Of a stretch of DNA of 64,000 nucleotides, positions 53,719-63,733 are shown in pieces. The stretch covers positions 79,633,785 to 79,697,784 of the forward strand of contig NC_063166.1 of assembly GCF_023159225.1 (NCBI RefSeq). The letters run 5' to 3'. Within the stretch, counting starts at the first letter, position 1. Every line of letters begins with the position of its first letter. Source of the stretch: Perognathus longimembris pacificus (Eukaryota; Chordata; Mammalia; Rodentia; Heteromyidae). The notes below the pieces were generated by a model, which searched no databases, had not been told where the DNA came from, and worked only from the letters and a program-made list of their open reading frames with translations. Made by a program: the position numbers and the translations under genes.

Positions 53719-54196
53719 AAAAGGATTAAAAAGATCCAGCAGAATTTAAACTTTTGGCACTTGGCAAACATGAAATGTGACTTTGGGGGGCTGATGATAC
53801 AAGTTTAAATTGGGGCCACACCTGATCTAGATAGTCACATATTAAAATACATGTTTGTAGATAAATCTACACAGGGATGTAATGTGTTATACATTTGTGT
53901 GTTTAGAGAGCTATAGAAACGTAACTTACTAAATATATGTGTTTATGGATAAGAATCTATACATGAATATAATATGTAAGTACAAAGGGAATGAAACAAA
54001 CACACATACATATACGTGCTAATGAGCACGTAAAACATCTACCTTTCTATTATGTGTCTATGTGTTTACCTTTTTGGAAAGCACTGATGAAGAGTCTAAG
54101 AATGAAAGCAAAATAACCCCTAAAGCTGAGTATACAGAAAGGAACAAGTTTAGTAAACAGAGGGCAAAGGGCAATGGGACCCCAGTCACGTGGTTC

Positions 54197-54243
<47 letters not shown>

Positions 54244-54290
54244 AGTGAAATGGGGACCAGATGGGGATGAGCCAGCTCCATAGAGCAATG

Positions 54291-54292
<2 letters not shown>
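53719..54292. other. AT-rich unique DNA with (CA)n, no gene seen
   Basis: (CA)n at 54200-54242 without an attached SINE. Many TATGTGTTTA-like strings. Confidence 0.5.

Positions 54293-54321
<29 letters not shown>
54293..54321 (+). repeat. (GT)n at SINE 3' side
   Basis: Runs directly into the minus-strand SINE at 54322. Confidence 0.92.
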
Positions 54322-54324
<3 letters not shown>

Positions 54325-54497
54325 TGGGGCTTGAACTCAGGGCCTGGGCACTATGCTTGAGCTTCTTTTGCTCAAGGCTACCACTTGAACCACAGCACTA
54401 CTTCCGGTTTCTGCTTTTGTGGTGCTGAGGAACCGAACCCAGGGCTTCACACGTGCTAGACAAGTAGTACTCTCCCGCTAAGCCACATGCCCAGCCT
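54322..54497 (-). mobile_element. IDL-Geo-type SINE
   Basis: Minus strand, with small deletions; its 3' end is a (GT)n run rather than poly-T. Confidence 0.8.
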
Positions 54498-54640
54498 GGC
54501 TGTGAGGGTCTTATCTCCAATCAACCACGAAAAGCCGGAAGTGGAGCCGTGGCTCCAGGGATAGAGCGCCAGCCCTGAGCGAAAGAAGCACAGGGACAGA
54601 ACCCAGGCCCTGAGTTCAAGCCCCAAGACCAGTTTTCTCT
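54498..54640 (+). mobile_element. B1-Geo-type SINE, 3' half
   Basis: Linker CTTATCTCCAATCAACCACG then complete Geo-like unit; the head is missing. Confidence 0.75.
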
Positions 54641-54686
54641 GCCCCACAACCCCTACCTCCAGAAAAAAATGAGAGAAAGCCAGCGC

Positions 54687-54842
54687 AAGCTGAGCACAGG
54701 TGGTTCATACTTGACATCCTGACTACTGGAGCCTGAGACCCAGACCATCTCCGCTCAAAAGGAGAGTCCCTGAGACTCAGCTCCAGTTAACCAGCAAAAT
54801 GCTGGACAGGAGGCATGGCTCAAGTGGTGGAGTGCCAGGCTA
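54687..54842 (+). mobile_element. B1-Geo-type SINE, truncated
   Basis: Head diverged (ACAGGTGGTTCATACTTGAC), ends within the Geo-like unit. Confidence 0.6.
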
Positions 54843-54844
54843 GA

Positions 54845-55030
54845 AATGAAACCCGGGGAGTCACACATACAGGGCAAGTGCTCCACCACTGACTTACAGC
54901 CCTAGCCCAGTTGAACCATTAAGTGAATTACTATTAAATGAATTCTTAATTAGGATAGTTTTTGCGGTTCGGGGTTCTGGGGGTTCAATCCCATTGCAGG
55001 CCAGGTAAGCCGTACCACTGCCCGCTTCCA
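54845..55030 (-). mobile_element. ID-like fragments
   Basis: ID-type strings at 54845-54908 (GCAAGTGCTCCACCACTGAC) and about 54965-55025 (GGGGGTTCAATCCCATTGCA). Confidence 0.45.
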
Positions 55031-55107
55031 GCGTGAGGAACGCGAATTTCCTCGGCTTTCCTGGCTATTATAATTTAAAGTGTTACAGATTTTGTGGACA
55101 ATAAAAG

Positions 55108-55111
<4 letters not shown>

Positions 55112-55150
<39 letters not shown>
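55112..55150 (+). repeat. (GT)n at SINE 3' side
   Basis: Immediately before a minus-strand SINE. Confidence 0.95.
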
Positions 55151-55151
<1 letters not shown>

Positions 55152-55152
<1 letters not shown>

Positions 55153-55382
55153 CTCTGGTACCGGGGCCAGGCAGGCCTTGGGACCTTGAATTCTCCTCTG
55201 ACCTTTTCACTCCAGGCTGGCGCTTTATCACTTGAGCCACAGCCCCACTTCTGGCTTTTTGCTGATTGACTAGAGATAAGTGTCTCTTAGAATTGTCCGC
55301 CTGGACTGACTTCGAACCTGGGTCCTTGGCGCTCAGCCTTCTGATTCCAAGGATTCCCAGCATGAGGCACCGGAGCCCAGCT
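55152..55382 (-). mobile_element. B1-Geo-type SINE, diverged
   Basis: TATCACTTGAGCCACAGCCC, GACTAGAGATAAGTGTCTCT, then an eroded B1 head. Confidence 0.7.
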
Positions 55383-55463
55383 GTGTTTTATTTCCATTCA
55401 TGAAGCTGACCTAGGAGGATGAGTCGGACATTTTAAAACAGGAGCATATGTTTCACAGCGTAA

Positions 55464-55477
55464 TGAACAATTGTTCA
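55464..55477. promoter_or_regulatory. Palindromic double SOX site
   Basis: TGAACAATTGTTCA is a perfect 14-bp palindrome of two AACAAT SOX cores, as bound by SOX dimers. Confidence 0.5.
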
Positions 55478-55577
55478 AGCTAAGGACCCACAGGCTGGAG
55501 GAGCTGGAGAAAAGACTTGTTAATAGGCAAAGCAATGAAAAAGTAAAGCATTAGCAAATAGCATAAGCAGTCAGATT

Positions 55578-55593
55578 TGACCTCTGAGGGTCA
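55578..55593. promoter_or_regulatory. Everted nuclear-receptor repeat (ER4)
   Basis: TGACCTCTGAGGGTCA: half-sites point outward with a 4-bp spacer. Confidence 0.4.
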
Positions 55594-56007
55594 GCAGGGA
55601 GCTAAATAATTAGGTCCGGGCACTGATTTAAGTCCATGCAATCCCAATTTCTTCGGCTGGTGAGCTTGTACCATTCAGGGCGGGGAGCAGCAGTCATGGG
55701 AGGGAGGCAGAAGGGTCCCTGCGCCAGGGCACTTCCTGAAATGTGGGTGGTTTTAAAGGGCAAACTAGCCAGAAGGATTTCAGGAGCCGAAGGAAGTTTT
55801 TTAAACAGAATGCCACTGTGGTCCTCTCGTGACCCGGTTTTGTTTCTCCAGGGATGATTTATGGAGCAAACATGGAAACAAATACATCAGGAACTAACGA
55901 AGCATCTGGGCATCAGGTTCACACGTGTTTGCTTCTTGGTAGGGATCTGAAACTTTAGGGTAATGTCTGTAGGTTGTTGATAAACTTTTTTTTTTCTTTT
56001 TTTGTGG

Positions 56008-56238
56008 TTGCTGTTGGTTGCGGGGCTTGAACTCAAAGCCTAGGTGCTGTCTCTGAGCTCTTTTGCTCAAGGTTAGTGCTCTACCACTTTGAGTCACAGC
56101 TCTCCTCCTGGTTTTCCAGTGGTTCATTGGAGGCAAGAGTCTCACAAACTTTCCTGCCCAGGTTGGCTTTGAACTGCGATCCTCAGATCTCAGCCTCCTG
56201 AGTAGCTAGGATGACAGGTATTGAGCTACCAGTGCCTG
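56008..56238 (-). mobile_element. B1-Geo-type SINE
   Basis: Complete minus-strand copy with T-rich tail. Confidence 0.82.
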
Positions 56239-56267
56239 GAAGCTTTTAATTCATTCATTCATTTATT

Positions 56268-56455
56268 TTGGTCATGGGGCTTGAACTCAGGGCCTGGGCT
56301 CTGTCCCTGTGCTCTTTTGCTCAAGCCTAGGGCTCTAACCACTTGAGCTTTATTTCCAGCTTTTTGGGGGGTAGTTTATTGGAGTGAAGAGTCATATGAA
56401 CTTTCCTACCCTGAGTAGCTAGGATTACAGACATGCCTGAGCGACCAGTGCCAGG
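56268..56455 (-). mobile_element. B1-Geo-type SINE
   Basis: Second minus-strand copy, tandem to the previous; part of the B1 head deleted. Confidence 0.75.
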
Positions 56456-56870
56456 GTCAATTTTCATTTTTATATCTAGTTTTGATTAGGAAACAGAGAA
56501 ATTTAAAACCCAAAGGGAGGGGAATAAAACCCCAAAACTTTTGGTGACAAGAAATCACTTGAAGACCCACAGGGAGCTGTGTCTCGGTGACAAAACAAAT
56601 TTGCCACAAATCATAGTACAAAAGACCAGCGGGACTGCAGCCTGCCCAGCCGCTGCTATTCATCCTCCATTTGTTCCGCAGGCCCCGCCCTCCCCGGGCC
56701 TGTCACATTTCTAATTGCCATTCTGACTTCAGATAGCTCAGCATCTTTGCCCAGCTCGCCTCCGGGAGACCCTTTGTCCCCTGAGGCGGAGTTCAAGGGC
56801 TCTCTATGAATACATAGGTTTGCGCCTGCCATTGTCCCCCTGCGCCTGTGCTAAGTGGACACACACAGGA
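56456..56870. other. Unique DNA, no gene seen
   Basis: Balanced composition, no credible frame. Confidence 0.45.
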
Positions 56871-57108
56871 AAAAAAAAAAAAAAGGTTTTTGGCCAGTCC
56901 TGGGGCTTGAACTCAGGGCCTGGGCTCTGTTCCTGAGCTTCTTTTGCTCAAGGCTAGCACCCTGCCTCTTGAGCCACAGCGCCACTTGCAGTGCGTTGCT
57001 GGCTAACTGGAAATGAGTCTCACAGACCTTTCTGCTGCGGCTGGTTTTGGATTGCGACCCTCCAATAAGGGCCCTCTAGGTCGCCAGGATTACAGGTGTG
57101 AGCTACCA
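56871..57108 (-). mobile_element. B1-Geo-type SINE
   Basis: Minus strand, complete but with a diverged head. Note an A-run, not a T-run, at its 3' side. Confidence 0.75.
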
Positions 57109-57761
57109 ACCCCGCCCCCGAAGCTTTGTCTCAGCCCTCGGAATAAAGACAATTCCTCATAGACCTGAGACACAGGTGGGGAAGGCTGGCAGGCGAGGTG
57201 CTCTTGTCCTATTTTGCAAACACAAACGTGGCCTAAGTCTCCAACCAAGGAGGAAGCAGAGCTGAGCTATGAACCAAAATATTCAAACCCCCGGGGGCAA
57301 AGAAAAACCAGTCAGGCATTTGATTTTGTTTTGGCGGCTGAATTACAGTGTCGCCCTTTTGATGGCTTATGCTAGTGGCTGTGGAAGCACAGAATTTTCC
57401 AGAACAGTCCAGAATGTACGATAACTTGGAAGGGCTGGTATTCCTGGGAGAAATATGGCTTCCACTTAAGAAAGGTGCTCCAGTTCAGTTGCTTCTCGCC
57501 CCCCGTCCTGAGAAAGGATGTCAGCCGTCGGAACACACCTGTGACCCGCCGGACACAGCCCGCAGATGACATGGGCAGAGATCTCCGTCAACCGTCCAAC
57601 TGAAGAGGCAACAGCCATTGGCCATTGACCTCCCCAAACCAAAGGAAGCCCCTGGCTGGCGGGGGACCTGGCTTAGAGGAGGGTGAACTCCCGCCACGCG
57701 CGAACCCATCCCCCGGAGGGCGCAGAAGCAGCGCCCCAGCCCGCTCAGGAAAAGCGTCCCC
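57109..57761. promoter_or_regulatory. Unique DNA, candidate regulatory sequence at 57200-57600
   Basis: No SINE; 57290-57480 has the even composition of conserved non-coding DNA. A 66-codon frame at 57369-57569 has no recognised domain. Weak evidence. Confidence 0.3.
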
Positions 57762-57954
57762 AGCCAGATGTGGCGCCCACCTGCCACCCCAGCTACTCGG
57801 AGCCCAGAGCTGAGGAGGGCCGTGCACAGCCAGCCTGGGCAGGAAAGCTCGGGAGATTCTCCAGGGAGCCCCCCGACGCCAGAAGGGGGGCTGTGGGCAA
57901 GTGGTAGGGCAGCAGCTTTGAGATCCTAACTCAGAGACAGGGCCCAGGCTCAGA
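57762..57954 (+). mobile_element. B1-Geo-type SINE
   Basis: Plus strand; the Geo-like unit has lost its middle and passes into (GAG)n. Confidence 0.65.
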
Positions 57955-58090
57955 GAGGAGGAGGAGGAGGAGGAGGAGGAGGAGAAGGAGGAGGAGGAGG
58001 AGGAGGAGGAGGAGGAGGAGGAGGAGGAGGAGGAGGAGGAGGAGGAGGAGGAGGAGGAGGAGGAGGAGGAGGAGGAGGAGGAGGAGGAGG
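57955..58090 (+). repeat. (GAG)n at SINE 3' end
   Basis: About 45 GAG units with one GAA variant. The poly-Leu and poly-Pro frames opposite it are artefacts. Confidence 0.97.
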
Positions 58091-58727
58091 ACCCCCGTGT
58101 TCAAGCTTGTGTAGGGGACAGGCAGCGGGCAGAGGCCCCTGGACAACAGACAGACGCGACCCCGCGGAGGGAAGAGCAGCCCCCCGGCACCGCGCGGCCC
58201 TCGTGCACCTCCCTCCTGGCACTAATCTCCTGGCAGTGGGAGCAGAGATGCTGGGGAGCCCCCCCTTTCTCCTCCCGGCCCCCCTCCCCAGGCCTCATGC
58301 CGGATGGACGCTCATGGCGCGGAGGATGGACAAGGTGTCTCTTCTGGGCAGACGTGGTTGTGGCTCGGGTTGATCGGCTGTTTCTCCGGGAATCACTGTC
58401 ACTGTCACTGTCACACTGGGGGGCCTTGTGGCAGAAAAAAAATGGAACCTGGAAGCTCAGGGCTGGTTTGTGTTGCCTGTTTGCTGGGAGGCCTTCTGGC
58501 TCTTTCCACGCTGTGGCCTCTATTGGTGCTGCCTGTTTGTTTGTGTTGGGAGGAGGCGGTTCAGGCCCGGTGACCCATGATAGGACCCGAACACGTGGAC
58601 ACATTCAAAACAATCCTATGTGCAGATTCTGCATCCAAAAGTCAGGAACACTTATTCATAGAAAAAGACCCCACGATGATTTTCATATTGTTGTACAATA
58701 AATATAAATTTAGCATTTTTTAAAATG
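58091..58727. other. Unique DNA, no gene seen
   Basis: Contains a (TCACTG)n patch at about 58396-58420. Frames up to 167 codons without domain. Confidence 0.45.
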
Positions 58728-58815
58728 TGTGTACTGGTACTGAGGCTTGAACTCAGGGCCTGGGTGCTGTCCCTGAGCTTTTTTTGCACATTGCTGGTAT
58801 TCTACCACTTGAGGC
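58728..58815 (-). mobile_element. B1-Geo-type SINE, first part of a broken copy
   Basis: Geo-like unit only. It probably belongs with the piece at 59047-59175, split by the SINE between them. Confidence 0.6.
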
Positions 58816-58837
58816 TTTTTTTTGGGGGGGGGGAGGG

Positions 58838-59046
58838 GGTCACAGAGCTTGAACTCTGGGCATGGGCGCTGTCCCTGAGCTCTTAGAGCTCAAGCCGAAG
58901 CCACAGCGCCACTTCCGGTTTTCTGGTGGTTCATTGGAGATACGAGTCTCCCAGACTTTCCTGCCCCGGCTGGCTTTGAACCACGATCCTCGGATCTCAG
59001 CCTCCTGAGTAGCTGGGATGACAGGCGTGAGCCACCTGTGCCTGGT
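58838..59046 (-). mobile_element. B1-Geo-type SINE, probably nested
   Basis: Complete minus-strand copy sitting between two parts of an older copy; a T8-G10 tract (58816-58833) lies at its 3' end. Confidence 0.75.
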
Positions 59047-59175
59047 TGTCTCTGGCTTCTTTTGCTGGTTAATTGGAGATGGTTTCCCAGGGCTTTTCTG
59101 TCTTGGCTGGCTTTGAATCACGATCATGCCGTCTCAGCCGCCTGACTAGGGTGACAGGTGTGAGCCCCGGTGCTA
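59047..59175 (-). mobile_element. B1-Geo-type SINE, second part of a broken copy
   Basis: Linker GGTTAATTGGAGATGG and diverged B1 head ending GGGTGACAGGTGTGAGCC. Confidence 0.6.
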
Positions 59176-59747
59176 GACTGGAGTCTCGGGTTACACGATC
59201 GCTAGGCAATTCGGCGAGGTGGCGGGGAGCCTGCCGGGGGCGCGGCCCGCCCGCTCCTCCCCGGGGCTCCTCCTCCCCCCGGGCAGCGCTCGCTCAGGCC
59301 TGGGGGGGCGAGCTTGGTAAAGACCTCTTCCTCCGCTTCGCACAGGGGACCCTCCAGCCTCCACACGGATTCCAGGACGTGGAACTCCATCTGACCCCCA
59401 CCTCCGGCCTCTCCTAATGTGGGGGGGTGGTGGATGCTACACCCAGAGCCAGCCCCCAAGTCAAGGCCAGGGCGGAGCTGGGACAGGTTGGAGCTGTTGG
59501 AAGGAGCCACCTCTGGCCCCGCGGCTAGGGGGCCTGGTTTCTGTCCTGGCTCAGCGGAGGCGGTGACCTCGGCCAGCAGTGGCCGCGCTGGATGAGCAAG
59601 GTTGATGGTTTAACAGATGGATCATGGGAGCCCCCGAGGAAAGTGACCAGGTTGAAGGTCCAGCCATGCTTGAATAAGCTAAGATAGGGGTGCACGCATG
59701 TGTGTGTGTGTATGTGTGTGTGTGTATGTGTGTGTCTGTTCGCGTGT
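59176..59747. other. GC-rich unique DNA, no gene seen
   Basis: CpG-dense at 59200-59350; (GT)n-like run at 59698-59742 before an ID-like element. Confidence 0.5.
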
Positions 59748-59820
59748 CCCAGTGCTGGGGTTGAACCCACAGCCTTACGATGCTAAGTGTGCCCTCTTGG
59801 AGGCAGAGCTCTATGGCCAG
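59748..59820 (-). mobile_element. Monomeric ID-like SINE
   Basis: Minus-strand ID monomer (GGGTTGAACCCACAGCC ... GAGCTCTATGGCCAG), diverged, with (GT)n at its 3' side. Confidence 0.55.
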
Positions 59821-59859
59821 GTCATTTTCTCATAGAAGTCCCGTGACATCCACGAGCGT

Positions 59860-60165
59860 GCTTCAGAAGGGCACTTTCCCAGCAGAAATAGCTTATTATT
59901 TATTGTCAAAGTGATATACAAAGAGGCTACAGCTTCATACATGAGGCAGTGAATACATTTCTTATCCAACTTGTTACCTCCTCCCTCATTTTTCTCCCAC
60001 CTTCTCCCCTCCCCACTCCCCCCCCACCCATGAGTTGTGCAGGTGGTTCACAGCACATAGTTTTGTCAGTATTGCTGTTGCATTGGTTCGTCTTTTACCC
60101 TTCGTCTCTCCACTTTGGTTTTACAGTGACATCAGGGGTGAAACCCTAGGGAAGCTTATCGGATT
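59860..60165. mobile_element. Probable interspersed repeat of unknown class
   Basis: TATTTATTGTCAAAGTGATA, then a (CCTCC)-rich middle and CATTGGTTCGTCTTTTACCC look like a dispersed rodent element (perhaps an L1 untranslated region), but I cannot name it. Confidence 0.35.
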
Positions 60166-60620
60166 TATAGAAGACTAAGCTAGCCTGTGTGTGGCAGGGC
60201 TAGGCAGAACGACATCTCTGTGATTCTAGAGCTTTCTCGGCTGCGATCCGCGCTCCTGGGCCAGCCAGCATCCTGCAGCACCTGCTAAGGAGTGCCCCCC
60301 CCCCCATGGGGCTCCGGGGAGCCTCCTGCTCCCGGCTCTGGGCCCCAGTGGAAGATAAGCAGGAATAAGGTACATGTACCGCCATGGTTTTGTGAGGATG
60401 CCAGTTCCCCCCGGCCGTCCGTGTGGCTGAGGCCGGCACCAAACAACGTGGGTTTCAGAAAGCAGAAAAGATTCTTCTCTTCGCAGCCATGGAGAAGTGC
60501 ACCGACAACTTTTCATTTTGAGAGGTACAGGATGGTGCTTGGCCCCGACTTCCTGAGGAGAGAGGGAGAGGAAGGAAGGAGGCTTCATGCCAGGGGTGAA
60601 GGAGTTACACATTCTCTTGC
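60166..60620. other. Unique DNA, no gene seen
   Basis: A frame at 60292-60738 runs into a SINE and has no domain. Confidence 0.45.
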
Positions 60621-60624
60621 TTAC

Positions 60625-60751
60625 TGGGCATGGTGGCGCACGCCTGTAATCCTAGCCACGCAGGAGGCTGAGGTTTGGGGATCACAGTTTGAAGCCAGCG
60701 GCGGTGGGAAAGTCCATGAGACTCTCGTCTCCACTTAATCACCAAAACGTG
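60625..60751 (+). mobile_element. B1-Geo-type SINE, 5' half (host of nested SINE)
   Basis: Head and linker up to AAACGTGAAGTGG; 3' half resumes near 60953. Confidence 0.75.
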
Positions 60752-60952
60752 AAGTGGGAGGCTGAGATCTAAGTATCATAGTTCGAAGCCAGCCTGGGCA
60801 GGAAAGTGTGTGAGACTTTTATCTCCAATAAACTACTCAGGAAAAGCTGGAAATGGCTCAAGTGGTAGAGTGCTAGCCTTGAACACAGAGAGGCTCAGAG
60901 ACAGAGCCCAGGCCCTGAGTTCAAGTCCCACAACCAGCAAAAAAAAAAAAAA
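60752..60952 (+). mobile_element. B1-Geo-type SINE, 5'-truncated, nested in another
   Basis: Begins at GAGGCTGAGATCTAAG and runs through the Geo-like unit to a 15-base poly-A tail. AAGTGG on both sides is a possible short target duplication. Confidence 0.75.
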
Positions 60953-61025
60953 AGTGGAGTACTAGCATTAAGCACAAAAACTCAGAGACAAGTGCCCAGG
61001 CATTGAATTTAAGCTCCAGGACTGG
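60953..61025 (+). mobile_element. B1-Geo-type SINE, 3' half
   Basis: GTGGAGTACTAGCATTAAGC to CTCCAGGACTGGC, then (CA)n 61026-61050. Confidence 0.75.
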
Positions 61026-61050
61026 CACACACACACACACACACACACAC
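61026..61050 (+). repeat. (CA)n at SINE 3' end
   Basis: Twelve CA units directly after the SINE. Confidence 0.95.
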
Positions 61051-61116
61051 GTCTCTTACTTGTCCGTCTCAGACTTTGCTAGTCAGGCCCCTAGCTTTTT
61101 TTTTTTTTTTTTTTCC

Positions 61117-61850
61117 CTAGAAAATGTTCTGCCCACAGACTGGGAGACGATCTTTACCAAAGACCTAAGATCCAATGTATTCAAGGAGCTCAAGCAACCA
61201 ACCCCTCCCAAAGTGAATCAACCAATCACTAAATGGGCCAGGGAGCTAAGGAGAGACTTCTCAGAAGAGGTAAGAATGGCAAATGAACACATGGGGGAAA
61301 TGCTCATCATCCCTAGCCATAAAGGAAATGCAAATCCAAACAACCCTGAGATTTCATCTTCCTCCAGCTAGATTGGCCAGCATGGTGAATTCAAACCATG
61401 AATGTGGTGGAGATGTGGGGGAAAAGGAAACCTACTGCACAGTTGTAAGCGAGAACAATCACTCTGGACAGCAGTCTGGAGGTTCCTCAAAAAACTAAAC
61501 CTAGATCTTCCCTAAGACCCAGCCAAGTACTCCTGGGCGTCTAGCCTGAGCATCATGAACCAGGACACGATAAAGACACCTGCGCACCCATGTTCATCGC
61601 TGCACTATTCACAAGAGCCAAGACATGGAAACAACCCAGGTGCCCCACAATAGATGAGTGGATCCAAAAAAGGGGATACCTATGCACAATGGAATTTTAT
61701 ACAGCCATTAAAAAGAATAAAATAATGTCACTTGCAGGGAAATGGATGGAGCTAGAACAAATCACATTAAGTGAGGTCAGCCAAGCTCAGAGAGACAAAT
61801 GGAGCATGTTCTCTCTGATGTGTGGAAATTAGTAGATCTAAAAGACAGTT
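61117..61850 (+). pseudogene. LINE-1 fragment: degenerate ORF2 C-terminal region
   Basis: The translation around 61200-61290 keeps KWARELRRDFSEE and MANEHM. It then shifts frame near 61285 to SLAIKEMQIQTTLRFHL. A later frame (61590-61832) reads [20 protein letters not shown] and ends SLMCGN. This is the order of the C-terminal part of the L1 ORF2 protein (reverse transcriptase-endonuclease). At least one frameshift and several stops make it non-functional. It is 5'-truncated and follows a T16 run. Confidence 0.85.
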
Positions 61851-62050
61851 TTGTTTTTTGCCAGTCCTGGGGCTTGGACTCAGGGCCTGAGCACTGTCAC
61901 TGGCTTCTTTCTGCTCAAGGCCAGCACTCTGCCACTTGAACCACAGCGCCACTTCTGGCCAGTTTCTGTATATTTGGTGCTGGGGAATCAAACCCAGGGC
62001 TTCATGTATATGAGGCAAGCTCTCTTGCCACTAGGCCATATTCCCAGCCT
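61851..62050 (-). mobile_element. IDL-Geo-type SINE at the end of the L1 fragment
   Basis: Near-consensus minus-strand copy with T-rich tail, abutting the L1 end. Confidence 0.88.
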
Positions 62051-62051
62051 A

Positions 62052-62202
62052 CTCTATCTCTTTGAGCCACAGCACCACTACTGGTTTTTTGAATTGGAGG
62101 TAAGAGTCTTACCGGACTTTCCCTGCCAGGGCTGGTTTTGAACCTCTATCCTGAGATCTCAGCCTCCTTAGTAGCTAGGATTACAGGTGTGTGCCACTGG
62201 GT
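62052..62202 (-). mobile_element. B1-Geo-type SINE, truncated
   Basis: Starts in the Geo-like unit (TTTGAGCCACAGCACCACTA), complete B1 head. Confidence 0.72.
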
Positions 62203-63693
62203 AATCCTTTTTAATTTGCCTCCCAGCCTTTTGAAACGTGGAAGTCAGGTTGAGATGGGAAGGGAGAGATACAGTTTGCATTTACTTAAGAACCATATTG
62301 GCCTCCAGCTTGAGAAAGAAAAAAAAAGCTAGCCTGGAACCAGAAAAAAAAAAAGAAGAGAGAAATCAATCAATCATTCATGCCTTGATGGCTCTTTTAA
62401 ATATTTAGCTGAAATTGTCTTCATCTGTGTGTCAGCTGTTTTCCTTGCAAACACAGGAGCCCCCCCTCCCAGGCGATGGGGGCGGCAGGGGGGTCGGGAA
62501 CAGAATGGGGGACTCCGGTAGTAGGACCCCGGGGGTGTTTGCCATTTCCACGGCTGGGTGGATCGTTCCCATGAATGCGGAGAGCCATACGCGGCTCGTG
62601 AGTGGAGAAAGCGGTTTTGAACTCATAAAATCCTTTGATAGTTTAGCCATCTGGTCAGAGCGAAGCCTGGGCATAAAAGAGGCCCAAATGAGGTCAAAGG
62701 GCGCCGTCGGCCAGGGTCGAGGGGCCCCGGCCCCGTGTGCGCCCGTCCAGCCAGTCCCAAAAAGCTGCCTGACAAATTATTTCACATTCCAGAGCTTTCT
62801 GCATCAGTATTTGATTACAGTCGACAGGAATGCTGTTGGCATTTCCAATCTGGAGCCGGGGGAGGGGGCACAGCTCGGTCTCCCCGTTGCCTTTCCTATC
62901 TTTTAGGGCCCCCCCAGGCCTGGGGGGCAGACACGGGCCCCCACGGCACCCCATGGGGTGTGGGGTGGGGCAGTGCTCTGCTCTGCACCGTGGTTGTTAG
63001 TGCATCGGGGAGCCTTTGGTTTGGGCAATGGGGTGCCCAGAGGTGTTGCCCCTCCTTTGGGGGTGGGGGGTGGGGGTGGGGACAGAAGAGCCCATCTGCT
63101 ATTTTTCTTGCTACTTAGTCATAAAACAGGCAGCGCGGAGCTGTTTCCGGCGGTCATGTCAACAGAACGGAGCCCATTTACGGCTTCATTTCTCAGAGGG
63201 GAATCACAGACAGGAGGGAGTTTGAGGGGACTGTCATTTTCTTTTTTTTTTTGGGGGGGGCCTGGACAAAAAGCAGAGGAAATCACTTGATTTTATGGGG
63301 GCTTTGATAAAACAAGTATAGTAAGGGAATGGCAGGGCTTTGAATGGCTGGAAGGCATCCCTAGCTCCTAGCGGGAGGCGGGTGGGAGGCGGGTCAACTC
63401 CACTGGCCTTTAGGCCCCATCTGGGGTGCCCCGCAGAGGCTGCCGCCAGAAGGAAGGGCGTCGGAGAGTGCACCCCCTTCTCCAGCACGTGGGGGACAGG
63501 GTGGCATGCTGGTGGTCTGAGCGCTGAGGAGCCCCCTGTATCTCAGGGATGGGGAGTCCTGCGGCCTAGTTTGTTCATAGAGGTGTAAGGTGACAGTTGA
63601 AAGGGTACAGTTCAGTGGCACCTTCCAGAACATTTGGGTTAACTCCAAAGGCAAAATTTGAGTGCAAAAAGCAGTGCCCCCCCTCCATGTGTG

Positions 63694-63733
<40 letters not shown>

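Larger units (their letters stand above)
55383..56000. promoter_or_regulatory. SINE-free candidate regulatory segment
   Basis: Carries a SOX palindrome at 55464-55477 and an everted nuclear-receptor repeat at 55578-55593, with further TAAT, ATGCAAT and GCAAAG cores between 55440 and 55650. No credible frame. Candidate enhancer by inference. Confidence 0.45.

Noticed and set aside
57369..57569. 66-codon frame with ordinary-looking composition
   Set aside because: Antisense frame of equal length exists over the same bases and no family is recognisable.
57931..58222. Poly-Leu and poly-Pro frames
   Set aside because: Opposite strand of the (GAG)n tract.
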